Positions 1 through 5,601 of a DNA stretch of 5,694 nucleotides are shown piece after piece (position 1 is the stretch's first letter; each line of letters starts with the position of its first letter). The translations under genes and the position numbers were made by a program. A model generated the notes under the pieces. It had not been told where the DNA came from and searched no databases. It saw only the letters and a program-made list of their open reading frames with translations. Origin of the DNA: an uncultured Ruminococcus sp. (GTDB lineage: Bacteria; Bacillota; Clostridia; Oscillospirales; CAG-272); NCBI GenBank assembly GCA_902766575.1, contig CACXED010000336.1, forward strand, positions 1-5,694, given 5' to 3'.

Positions 1-1233
1 CAGCGGCTCGAAGTTGAAGTCCTGACGGTAGCAGTCTATGCCTATCTCCTCGATAAGCCCGGAAATCGTCTCATAGATGTAATTCCACGCCCGCTCGTCG
101 CCGAGATTCAGCAGATTGTTCCACGGGTTGGGATTGCCGTCACTGAGGAAATATTCGGGATGCTCCTTTGTGATCGGAGTTCCCGAAACCACGCGCTCGG
201 GCTCAAGCCAGAGCACCAGCTTCATTCCGGCGTCGTGAATGGCTTTGGAGAAATCCTTGAGCCCATCGGGATGCACGAGCGGACTGACCACCCAGTCGCC
301 GGTGTGGCTTCCCCAGTCGCCCTCAAATTCGTCGGGAGTGGGCTTGGTATTCGCTCCGTACCAGCCTGCGTCCATCCAGATGTATTCGAACGGAATCTTA
401 TTGTCGCGGATGACATTGACCCGCCGGATCGCCTCATCGGTGTCCATACCGCCCCAGATGCTCGCGCAGAGCGGACCCTGCCTGTCGCGTCCCTCGCTTC
501 CGATCAGCGAGAAATGCTTCTTCACGAGCCGTCTCCATTTGTTCTGCGCGTCGATGAAATCGCCGTCGTAGGCCATAATCACCGCCGATGAGGTTCGGAA
601 GCTCTCGCCCGGAAGAATACGGAAATTGGTGTCCTCGAGCTTCGAGCGCAGTCTTACGTCGTCCGCGCCGCGGGTCAGCTCGAAATTCCACTGTCCGGTC
701 CAGCCGATCGCATAGACATATCCGCGTCCGTTCTTGTGGATGTTGAAGAAGGGCGCCTGTTTGTCGCTCGATCTGCCGCCGCGGTTGGAGAAGCGCTTGC
801 TCTCGCCCTGATAAATGTGATTCTGACAGCGGTTGTCGTGATATTCGTCCGGATTTGAGCTGAACTCGTCATAGCTCCATACAGAGCCGACCGGAGCGTA
901 TATTTTCGTCGCGGTCTTGGTGTCGGGCATATAGGCAGAATAGCGGGAGGGTTCCTCATGCTCCATCGGGAGAGTCACGTCGCAGTCCCAAAGCTCGGAT
1001 ATGATTCCGGTCGGCTCGCTGCCGGTGTTCTCGAAGAAGTTGACCGTCTCGACGGCGTCAAACTCGGGGTAGAATCTCAGCGTGTTAGTTACAACAAGCC
1101 CGCCGCGAAGCGTATAGACAGTCGTCAGCGTGTTTTCTCCTTCGGTTCGGTTCTCCGACAGAACCGATTTTTCAAACGGTTTGCCGTCATAGAGGAAGGA
1201 GAGGGTCCTTGCGCTTTTGAAGTATTCGATCAT
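1..1233 (-). CDS. GH36 alpha-galactosidase, N-terminal 411 residues (3' end outside window)
   Basis: This is probably a cytoplasmic alpha-galactosidase that removes terminal alpha-galactose from raffinose-type or galactomannan-derived oligosaccharides. Read from the ATG at 1231-1233, the frame is open to the window edge. No signal peptide is seen. Residues 1 to about 245 look like the N-terminal beta-sandwich of GH36. The (beta/alpha)8 barrel begins near SIWGG (W260). Visible family motifs are WMDAGWYG (286-293), LWLEPERV (around 341-348) and YRQDFN (402-407), where D405 is the expected catalytic nucleophile. The acid/base residue would lie beyond the edge. An AGGAGG ribosome site (1242-1247) sits 8 nt before the ATG, which supports this start. 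The gene lies 88 nt downstream of the lacI-type gene on the same strand with no terminator between, so the two are likely co-transcribed. A LacI-type palindrome lies about 40 nt upstream. An alpha-N-acetylgalactosaminidase of the same family cannot be excluded. Confidence 0.9.
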   Translation of the reverse strand, partial: MIEYFKSARTLSFLYDGKPFEKSVLSENRTEGENTLTTVYTLRGGLVVTNTLRFYPEFDAVETVNFFENTGSEPTGIISELWDCDVTLPMEHEEPSRYSAYMPDTKTATKIYAPVGSVWSYDEFSSNPDEYHDNRCQNHIYQGESKRFSNRGGRSSDKQAPFFNIHKNGRGYVYAIGWTGQWNFELTRGADDVRLRSKLEDTNFRILPGESFRTSSAVIMAYDGDFIDAQNKWRRLVKKHFSLIGSEGRDRQGPLCASIWGGMDTDEAIRRVNVIRDNKIPFEYIWMDAGWYGANTKPTPDEFEGDWGSHTGDWVVSPLVHPDGLKDFSKAIHDAGMKLVLWLEPERVVSGTPITKEHPEYFLSDGNPNPWNNLLNLGDERAWNYIYETISGLIEEIGIDCYRQDFNFEPL

Positions 1234-1269
1234 GTTAATGGCCTCCTGAATAAGATTTTTCAATATGAT

Positions 1270-1281
1270 GAAAACGTTTTC
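1270..1281. promoter_or_regulatory. LacI/CcpA-type operator upstream of the GH36 gene
   Basis: GAAAACGTTTTC is a perfect 12-bp palindrome with the central CG typical of LacI-family operators. It lies in the 88-nt gap between lacI and the GH36 gene, centred about 42 nt before the GH36 ATG. On the minus strand it shares 12 of 13 bases with the palindrome in front of lacI (GGAAAACGTTTTC against GGAAATCGTTTTC), which suggests the neighbouring repressor binds both. With its flank (ATGAAAACGTTTTC) it also fits the CcpA cre consensus closely, so catabolite control is an alternative or additional role. No convincing -35/-10 pair was found in the gap. A TATAAC hexamer (minus, 1298-1303) lacks a good -35. 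Confidence 0.72.
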
Positions 1282-1321
1282 CCATACGGGTGAATTGGTT
1301 ATATTCGCTTATGTGTCAGAT

Positions 1322-2332
1322 TCAGATATAGAACGACATATTGCTCTGCAATACCAGCTCGGGCTTGATGTGCACATCTTCCACACGCCCCTCGCGCATC
1401 AGCGAAATAAGCTCGATCACGCTCCGCCGCGCCTGCTCGCGCTGATTCTGATATATGATCGCCGAGAGCGAGCCGCGTTTCAGACATTCGGCCGAGCGGT
1501 CGAAGATATCTACTCCGATGACCTTAATTTTCCCCGCAAGTCCCCGCTCCTCGAGACAGCGGCAGACCGCGGGCGAGACGTAGGACGATACGAATATTCC
1601 GTCAAGCTCGCCGTGCCGCTCAATCAGCGCCGAAGTCAGCTCATAGGCATTGTCCATGCTGTCATAGCTGTCGAGAATGTCAACGACCGACAATCCGCGC
1701 GCATCCGCTTCGGCGGTGAAGCCCTCGGTGTTCATGCGGTGTATGCTCGCCGAGCGGTCGCCGGCGATCATGGCGACCCTTCTTACCGAATCAAAGAGGG
1801 ACAGAAACTCGGCCGCCATCCGTCCGACCATGCGCTCGTCTACCGTTACGCTTTTGCAGAAGGAATCATCGACGGCGATCTGAAGGGATATCATCGGCAG
1901 TCCGGATTTGATGAGCGGCTCGCGGTAAGTGGAAATATCAAAGGAGGGAATGAATATCAGTCCGTTGATCGAGTCCTTTATCGAATCGAAAGCGTCGGTA
2001 AAGACCTCGGGCTTCGGCGATGTGCGGTCGTAATGGCGGATCGTATACCGGAAGCCGAAATTCACATATTCGTCCAGCGCCTCGATGAGGCCGTCAACCA
2101 TCGGATCCATAACCTCGCAGGGCTCGTCGGGCAGAATGATTCCTATGCTTTTGTTTTTTCCGGCGAGGAACTGAGCGGCGCGGTTGGGCTTGTAGCCGAG
2201 CCGTCCGGCGGCTTCTTCTATGCGCTTGACCGTATCCGGGCTGATGGCTCCGGTGCCGTTGAGGGCTTTGCTCGCCGTGGATATAGCCACGCCCGCTTCG
2301 GCAGCTACCTCTGAGATTTTTACCTTGGACAT
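1322..2332 (-). CDS. LacI/GalR-family transcriptional repressor
   Basis: This 336-residue protein has the usual LacI-family length. The N-terminal helix-turn-helix spans about residues 5-25 (KISEVAAEAGVAISTASKALNG), followed by the third helix and the hinge (LGYKPNRAAQFLAG, 45-58), which keeps the conserved leucine (L56) that inserts into the operator centre. From about residue 62 a periplasmic-binding-protein-like ligand domain begins (SIGIILPDE), ending with the typical GVDIFDRSAECLKRG and IIYQNQREQARRSV segments. The ligand is probably a sugar released or imported by this locus; the sequence does not say which. The start is supported by an AGAGG site (2341-2345) 8 nt before the ATG. A consensus promoter (2413-2441) and an operator over its start site imply autoregulation. 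The GH36 gene follows 88 nt downstream on the same strand and is the likely target. Confidence 0.95.
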   Translation of the reverse strand: MSKVKISEVAAEAGVAISTASKALNGTGAISPDTVKRIEEAAGRLGYKPNRAAQFLAGKNKSIGIILPDEPCEVMDPMVDGLIEALDEYVNFGFRYTIRHYDRTSPKPEVFTDAFDSIKDSINGLIFIPSFDISTYREPLIKSGLPMISLQIAVDDSFCKSVTVDERMVGRMAAEFLSLFDSVRRVAMIAGDRSASIHRMNTEGFTAEADARGLSVVDILDSYDSMDNAYELTSALIERHGELDGIFVSSYVSPAVCRCLEERGLAGKIKVIGVDIFDRSAECLKRGSLSAIIYQNQREQARRSVIELISLMREGRVEDVHIKPELVLQSNMSFYI

Positions 2333-2388
2333 TCAGATTACCTCTTTGAATTTTTGCCGACATTTAGATCAGCCGGCGGTGCTAAAGT

Positions 2389-2406
2389 AAGGAAAACGAT
2401 TTCCTT
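2389..2406. promoter_or_regulatory. Autoregulatory LacI-type operator in front of the lacI-type gene
   Basis: AAGGAAAACGATTTCCTT is an 18-bp inverted repeat with a single mismatched pair and a central CG, the usual form of a LacI/GalR operator. It begins about 57 nt upstream of the repressor start codon. It covers the predicted transcription start (about 2406) just below the -10 hexamer, the expected position for repression. The core matches the GH36-proximal palindrome at 1270-1282 in 12 of 13 bases. Confidence 0.8.
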
Positions 2407-2412
2407 GCCCTC

Positions 2413-2441
2413 ATTATAGCATAGCCCGAGGCTTTTGTCAA
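2413..2441 (-). promoter_or_regulatory. Consensus sigma-70/SigA promoter of the lacI-GH36 unit
   Basis: On the minus strand, TTGACA (2436-2441) and TATAAT (2413-2418) are separated by exactly 17 bp, a perfect consensus. The 25 or so bases upstream of the -35 (about 2444-2470) are strongly A/T rich and could act as an UP element. The predicted start near 2406 gives a leader of about 74 nt before the repressor ATG. Such a strong promoter would need tight repression, which fits the operator overlapping its start site. Confidence 0.85.
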
Positions 2442-2510
2442 GCATATTTATAAAAAATCAATAAATTTGTGCTGGACGAGACGGCAATGCGGCACTATAC
2501 CGACTCACTA

Positions 2511-2563
2511 TAAAAAATACGGGTCTGCGGGCTCACGATCTTTTATGATCCTGTCCGCAGACC
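2511..2563 (-). terminator. Rho-independent terminator of the binding-protein/GH43 unit
   Basis: A perfect 9-bp stem pairs GGTCTGCGG (2522-2530) with CCGCAGACC (2555-2563). A smaller GATC/GATC pairing lies inside the loop. Read on the minus strand the hairpin is followed by CGTA and then six T (2512-2517). It begins 13 nt after the stop codon of the GH43-like gene. On the plus strand there is no T run after the stem, so it acts in the minus direction. It insulates the downstream lacI promoter from read-through. Confidence 0.85.
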
Positions 2564-2575
2564 TGTTTCATAATA

Positions 2576-3469
2576 TTATTTTAATCTCGGCAATCCGCCG
2601 TCAAAGCTGACCTCGCGACGCGAGAGATACCAGCTCTTTCCGCAGTCCGGCGAGCCCTGATAGTAGAGCCAGATTCGTCCGTCGTTTGCTTCATAGATGT
2701 AGGGATGCCCCGATTCGCTCGAGTTCCACTCGCCGGGCTTGCCGCAGGCGAGAAAGGGAGCTTCGATGAACAGCCGCCTGAAATGGAATCCGTCCTCCGA
2801 TACCGCGCAGCCTATCTGCTGCGGCGCGCAGTTGTACGAGCCGGCATAGAACAAATAGACCTTACCGTCGCGTTCGAGTGCGGCGGGCGCTTCGATGCAG
2901 TCCCGCTCCCAGTCGAGCTCAGGCTCAAGCACGATCTCCGGAAAGAATCTGAACTCCCTATTGAGCTCAGGCGTGAGCTCCTGATACGCCGCACCGACGA
3001 TCTGACGCTTGAAGTCCTTGTCACGCGTCGCGAAGTAGAGTATCAGCTTGTCGTTATGAACGCAGACATCAGCGTCGATCGCCCGTCCGCATGACCAGAC
3101 GGGGAGATCCGTCCACGGCTCGCGGGGAGCGAAAACCGGGCTCGACTCGTTCTTTATAAAATTCACTCCGTCCGAGGATACGGCGTGACAGATCGCGTCG
3201 AGCTTTCCGTTTCCATAGGTCTGGTAAAAGAGATGTATCTTTCCGCCGTAGACTATCGCTCCCGGCGCGCCGATTCCGTGCTTTTCGCAGTCGAGCGTCA
3301 GCGGTATTTTACCGATGTAGGTAAAATTCTCTCCGTCCTCAGAGCGCGCGATGCCTACGCCGAGCACCCTGTTCTCGAGTACGGAATGGTACAGCCACCA
3401 GCGACCGCCGAACTCGACGACCGCCGGATCTTTGGCAAAATCTTTAGTTCCTTTAGTTGTGTAGAGCAT
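2576..3469 (-). CDS. GH43-like five-bladed beta-propeller glycosidase, cytoplasmic
   Basis: This 297-residue single-domain protein has no signal peptide or accessory domain. It shows the repeated blade pattern of GH43/GH32/GH62/GH117-type propellers: KDPAVVEFGGRWWLYHS (13-29), GAPGAIVYGGKIHLFYQT (67-84), AIDADVCVHNDKLILYFA (130-147), IEAPAALERDGKVYLFYAGS (192-211) and SGHPYIYEANDGRIWLYYQGS (253-273). By analogy with GH43, D14 would be the base, D132 the pKa modulator and E193 the acid, and H255 sits in the conserved late His position. These assignments are inferred from motif position. Likely substrates are arabinose-, xylose- or galactose-containing oligosaccharides, but the specificity cannot be read. 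The ATG lies 4 nt after the stop of the binding-protein gene with only a weak ribosome site (GAAGG inside that gene), so translational coupling is likely. A terminator follows closely. GH32 is unlikely because its N-terminal WMNDPNG motif is absent. Confidence 0.8.
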   Translation of the reverse strand: MLYTTKGTKDFAKDPAVVEFGGRWWLYHSVLENRVLGVGIARSEDGENFTYIGKIPLTLDCEKHGIGAPGAIVYGGKIHLFYQTYGNGKLDAICHAVSSDGVNFIKNESSPVFAPREPWTDLPVWSCGRAIDADVCVHNDKLILYFATRDKDFKRQIVGAAYQELTPELNREFRFFPEIVLEPELDWERDCIEAPAALERDGKVYLFYAGSYNCAPQQIGCAVSEDGFHFRRLFIEAPFLACGKPGEWNSSESGHPYIYEANDGRIWLYYQGSPDCGKSWYLSRREVSFDGGLPRLK

Positions 3470-3473
3470 TTAA

Positions 3474-4547
3474 TCAGCCTTCAAAAAATTCATTCAAATT
3501 TTCAATAATTGCTTTTTCGGATGGCTCGATCGAATCGAGATAGGACGCGATTCCCGCGTCGGGATTCGAGAAGCAGTACATGAACGCGCGTCCGAGTCCA
3601 TTGATTCCCGCCGAGGTGTTCAGATACGCAAGGTCGACCGCGAGCGTGTCGCTTATTATCCCGAGCATTTCGACCGAGTCGTCGTCGCGGGTATATTTTG
3701 TCGAGAGCGCGGTCTCGAAATAAGCCTCTCTGGTGATGTTATAGCCCGCCGAGCTGTAAGCCTCGATAAGGAGGCTTATCTTGTCAAGCTCCTTTGCGGT
3801 CGTGGGTATCGCGAACTGGCAGTCAAAGGAGGGCGTGATGTAATTCTCCTGTTTCTCATCGTATTTCGGGAGCGGGAGAACGCCGTAGTCAATATCGCTG
3901 GCGCGCATATCGTCGTAAGTCAGGGTTTCCAGCGCGGTGTAGTGGAAAAGCGCTCTGCCGTCGATGAATATTTTGCTGTCTGGCTCGTTTCCTGTGATAT
4001 AGCCGCCCTCGCTGCCGTTCAGAAGCGTGTTCATGCGCTCAACGACGTCGACGAATTTCTCCTTGTTGTAGCCGAGCGAGATTTTGCCGTCGCTGCCCTC
4101 GGTGTAGCAGGATACATACGCCGACTGCCAGCCGTAGAGCTTCTTGTAGCCCAAAAATCCGTAGAGGTCTCCGGAGCTGCGGGTACCGTCCGAGTCGAGG
4201 TCGCTGTAGACGTCCTTTGTCATCGAGATGAATTTATCGAGCGTCCAGCTTCCGTCCCTGACCTTGCTGACAGCGTCGTAGATAGCGTCGTTTACAACGT
4301 CTCCGTCGGCTTCGGCGACCGTGAAGTATTCGCCGTTCTTATCCTGCCATGTGGCGACGCGGAGCGTGAAGCCGTCAAGATCGGTATCCGGCAGATATGA
4401 CGCGATAGGTCCGGCCGCAGTCGTTTCGACAGGCTCGGTCTGAGAGTCTCCGACAGTAGTCTGATCGTTTGTTCCGGTCTGTCCGCCGCAGGATGAAGCA
4501 AGCAGAGCTATCACAAGCGCGAGAAGCAATGAGATTTTGCGTTTCAT
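3474..4547 (-). CDS. ABC-type sugar-binding lipoprotein, apparently shortened by an internal in-frame deletion
   Basis: This is a solute-binding lipoprotein, family 1-like, which would hold an oligosaccharide at the outer face of the membrane. Residues 1-20 form a lipoprotein signal: MKRK, a hydrophobic stretch, then ASSC with C20 as the lipidated residue. A Thr/Gln/Ser-rich linker follows (about 21-45). The mature domain starts at LDGFTLRVATWQD (57-69). Residues 82-90 (GDVVNDAIY) match the early part of this clostridial family. Residues 93-105 (VSKVRDGSWTLDK) match a segment that normally comes more than 100 residues later. A DLDSDG calcium-loop-like motif (116-121) and the usual C-terminal lobe follow (GVLPLPKYDE at 222; GYNITREAYFE at 268). 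At 357 residues it is shorter than the usual 450-550. An AGGAGG site (4556-4561) lies 8 nt before the ATG. No permease gene is adjacent. It may be impaired in binding although the frame is intact. Confidence 0.82.
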   Translation of the reverse strand: MKRKISLLLALVIALLASSCGGQTGTNDQTTVGDSQTEPVETTAAGPIASYLPDTDLDGFTLRVATWQDKNGEYFTVAEADGDVVNDAIYDAVSKVRDGSWTLDKFISMTKDVYSDLDSDGTRSSGDLYGFLGYKKLYGWQSAYVSCYTEGSDGKISLGYNKEKFVDVVERMNTLLNGSEGGYITGNEPDSKIFIDGRALFHYTALETLTYDDMRASDIDYGVLPLPKYDEKQENYITPSFDCQFAIPTTAKELDKISLLIEAYSSAGYNITREAYFETALSTKYTRDDDSVEMLGIISDTLAVDLAYLNTSAGINGLGRAFMYCFSNPDAGIASYLDSIEPSEKAIIENLNEFFEG

Positions 4548-4579
4548 TTTGCAGTCCTCCTGAATATTTCGTTGTAACT

Positions 4580-4588
4580 ATTCTATCA
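4580..4588 (-). promoter_or_regulatory. Possible extended -10 promoter for the binding-protein/GH43 unit
   Basis: On the minus strand, TGATAGAAT combines a TGN extension with a -10 hexamer (TAGAAT, 5 of 6 to consensus). The predicted start near 4573 gives a leader of about 25 nt. The -35 region at 17 bp (TGGATT, 4603-4608) is poor. That pattern is typical of an activator-dependent promoter and would fit control by the divergent AraC-family protein. An alternative -10, TATGAT (4585-4590), also lacks a good -35. Confidence 0.42.
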
Positions 4589-4596
4589 TATTTCAC

Positions 4597-4625
4597 TTGA
4601 CAAATCCAGTATGTTCGTGTATAAT
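4597..4625 (+). promoter_or_regulatory. Consensus promoter of the AraC-family gene
   Basis: TTGACA (4597-4602) and TATAAT (4620-4625) are separated by 17 bp, a perfect SigA/sigma-70 promoter. Transcription should start near 4632. That lies after the upstream GTG at 4628 and leaves about 28 nt of leader before the ATG at 4661. The -35 hexamer lies where the -35 region of the opposing binding-protein promoter would be, so the two may compete or be co-regulated. Confidence 0.85.
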
Positions 4626-4660
4626 CAGTGACAGAATGTGATATCATCGGCGAGGAGACT

Positions 4661-5509
4661 ATGTTTGTACAGAAACAGAATTTCGGCGTGAACGACACGC
4701 TTCAGTTTAATTTTCAGCTTGGTAAATATGATTATCCCACCCATATCCACCAGTTCGCCGAGCTCTGCTATGTTATCGACGGCTCGCTCGAGCTCACGGT
4801 GAACGACAGGGTGCTGACGCTTTGCGGCGGAGATTATCTTTTCATCGCCCCGCTGCAGGTTCACGGCTATTACACGCCGGAAAGGTGCAATGCGGTCGTC
4901 ATGGCGTTTCCCGAATCGCTCCTGCCCGAATGTCGATCGATCGGATGCTATACGCGAAAATGCGCTCGGAATCCCGCGGCAAAAGCCGCGTCGGACTATT
5001 TTGAAGCAATATTTATGTGCGGAGGGCTCGGAACAGAGCGTTATGCGCCTGACGGCTCGGACGGCAGAGACATATCGAAACCCTTCTTTGTCGATCTGAC
5101 CGATGCACGTCAGTTTATGCGCGTAAGCTCGGCGCTCAGAGCTCTGTTTGCCGAGTGCGAGAGCTCCGACAGAGAATCAGGCGGCGACGACGGCGCGCTC
5201 ACAAGGCTGCTCGTCTGGCTAGGCGAGCATTTCACCGAACCGATCGGGCTGGAAAACGCGGCGCAGGCGCTCGGCTACAGCCGCAACTACCTTTCGCACC
5301 GGATAAAAAAGCTCTCGGGAATGTCGTTCAATGAGCTTTTATCAAGTCTGCGGGTCGACCATGCGCGAAAATTACTGGGACAGGGAACGGCAGTCCTCGA
5401 CGCTGCGCTCGACAGCGGCTTCGGGACTGAGCGCAGCTTTTACCGCACCTTCAAAAAGATCACCGGGATGACTCCCGGCGAATATTTGAAGGGCAAATGT
5501 AAACAATAA
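4661..5509 (+). CDS. AraC-family transcriptional regulator with N-terminal cupin domain
   Basis: The protein has 282 residues from the ATG at 4661. An in-frame GTG at 4628 would add 11 residues but lies upstream of the predicted transcription start. GAGGAG at 4652-4657 just before the ATG supports the shorter form. Residues about 15-85 form a cupin-like sensor: YPTHIHQFAELCYVIDGSLEL (25-45, with H28 and H30), then GGDYLFIAPLQVHGYY. A variable linker spans about 90-180 and holds an Asp/Ser/Gly-rich stretch. The C-terminal 100 residues carry the two AraC helix-turn-helices: the first around LENAAQALGYSRNYLSHRIKK (197-217), the second ending in the signature VLDAALDSGFGTERSFYRTFKKITGMTPGEYL (245-276). 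It probably activates the divergent binding-protein/GH43 unit in response to a sugar. That target is inferred from the shared 80-110 bp control region. Confidence 0.93.
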   Translation: MFVQKQNFGVNDTLQFNFQLGKYDYPTHIHQFAELCYVIDGSLELTVNDRVLTLCGGDYLFIAPLQVHGYYTPERCNAVVMAFPESLLPECRSIGCYTRKCARNPAAKAASDYFEAIFMCGGLGTERYAPDGSDGRDISKPFFVDLTDARQFMRVSSALRALFAECESSDRESGGDDGALTRLLVWLGEHFTEPIGLENAAQALGYSRNYLSHRIKKLSGMSFNELLSSLRVDHARKLLGQGTAVLDAALDSGFGTERSFYRTFKKITGMTPGEYLKGKCKQ

Positions 5510-5541
5510 GCGAATATTATGTGAATTATTTGCCGCAGCGC

Positions 5542-5572
5542 TTGACCTTATGCCTGCTTTAAGGTTTATAAT
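5542..5572 (+). promoter_or_regulatory. MerR-type promoter with 19-bp spacer and internal dyad operator
   Basis: TTGACC (5542-5547) and TATAAT (5567-5572) are 19 bp apart instead of 17. The overlong spacer contains a perfect inverted repeat, ACCTTA (5545-5550) and TAAGGT (5560-5565), separated by 9 bp. This is the layout of MerR-family promoters, in which the bound regulator distorts the DNA to realign the two hexamers. It lies 30 nt upstream of the MerR-family gene, so autoregulation is the simplest reading. No terminator for the preceding AraC-family gene was seen in 5510-5541. Confidence 0.8.
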
Positions 5573-5601
5573 AAAAGCATCAAACCATCAGGAGAAATCA
5601 G

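Noticed and set aside
160..691. Several open frames on both strands within 160-691
   Set aside because: All overlap the GH36 coding frame, which carries the family motifs across this region.
1298..1319. A possible minus-strand promoter for the GH36 gene, TATAAC with CTGACA upstream
   Set aside because: The spacer between the hexamers is only 10 bp, far too short, and no better -35 was found. The gene is more simply read from the lacI promoter.
1265..2314. A 349-codon open frame on the plus strand opposite the LacI-family gene
   Set aside because: It is antisense to a clear LacI repressor with motifs, ribosome site and promoter. Its translation shows no recognisable domain and it has no proper ribosome site; it is an effect of codon bias in the GC-rich gene.
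2501..2512. CGACTCACTATA, identical to 12 bases of the T7 phage promoter
   Set aside because: The bases upstream (TAATA) and the initiating GGG of the T7 promoter are absent, and no phage gene is near. It lies in the tail of a terminator and is most likely chance.
2333..2575. A hidden small gene or RNA in the 243-nt gap between lacI and the GH43-like gene
   Set aside because: The gap is accounted for by the lacI leader, operator, promoter and A/T-rich upstream element, and by the terminator of the neighbouring unit. No frame with a ribosome site was seen.
3942..4400. A 152-codon plus-strand frame opposite the binding-protein gene
   Set aside because: No recognisable domain or ribosome site; it is the complement of a well-supported lipoprotein gene. 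Smaller overlapping frames at 2705-3094, 3185-3508 and 4375-4864 were dismissed for the same reason.
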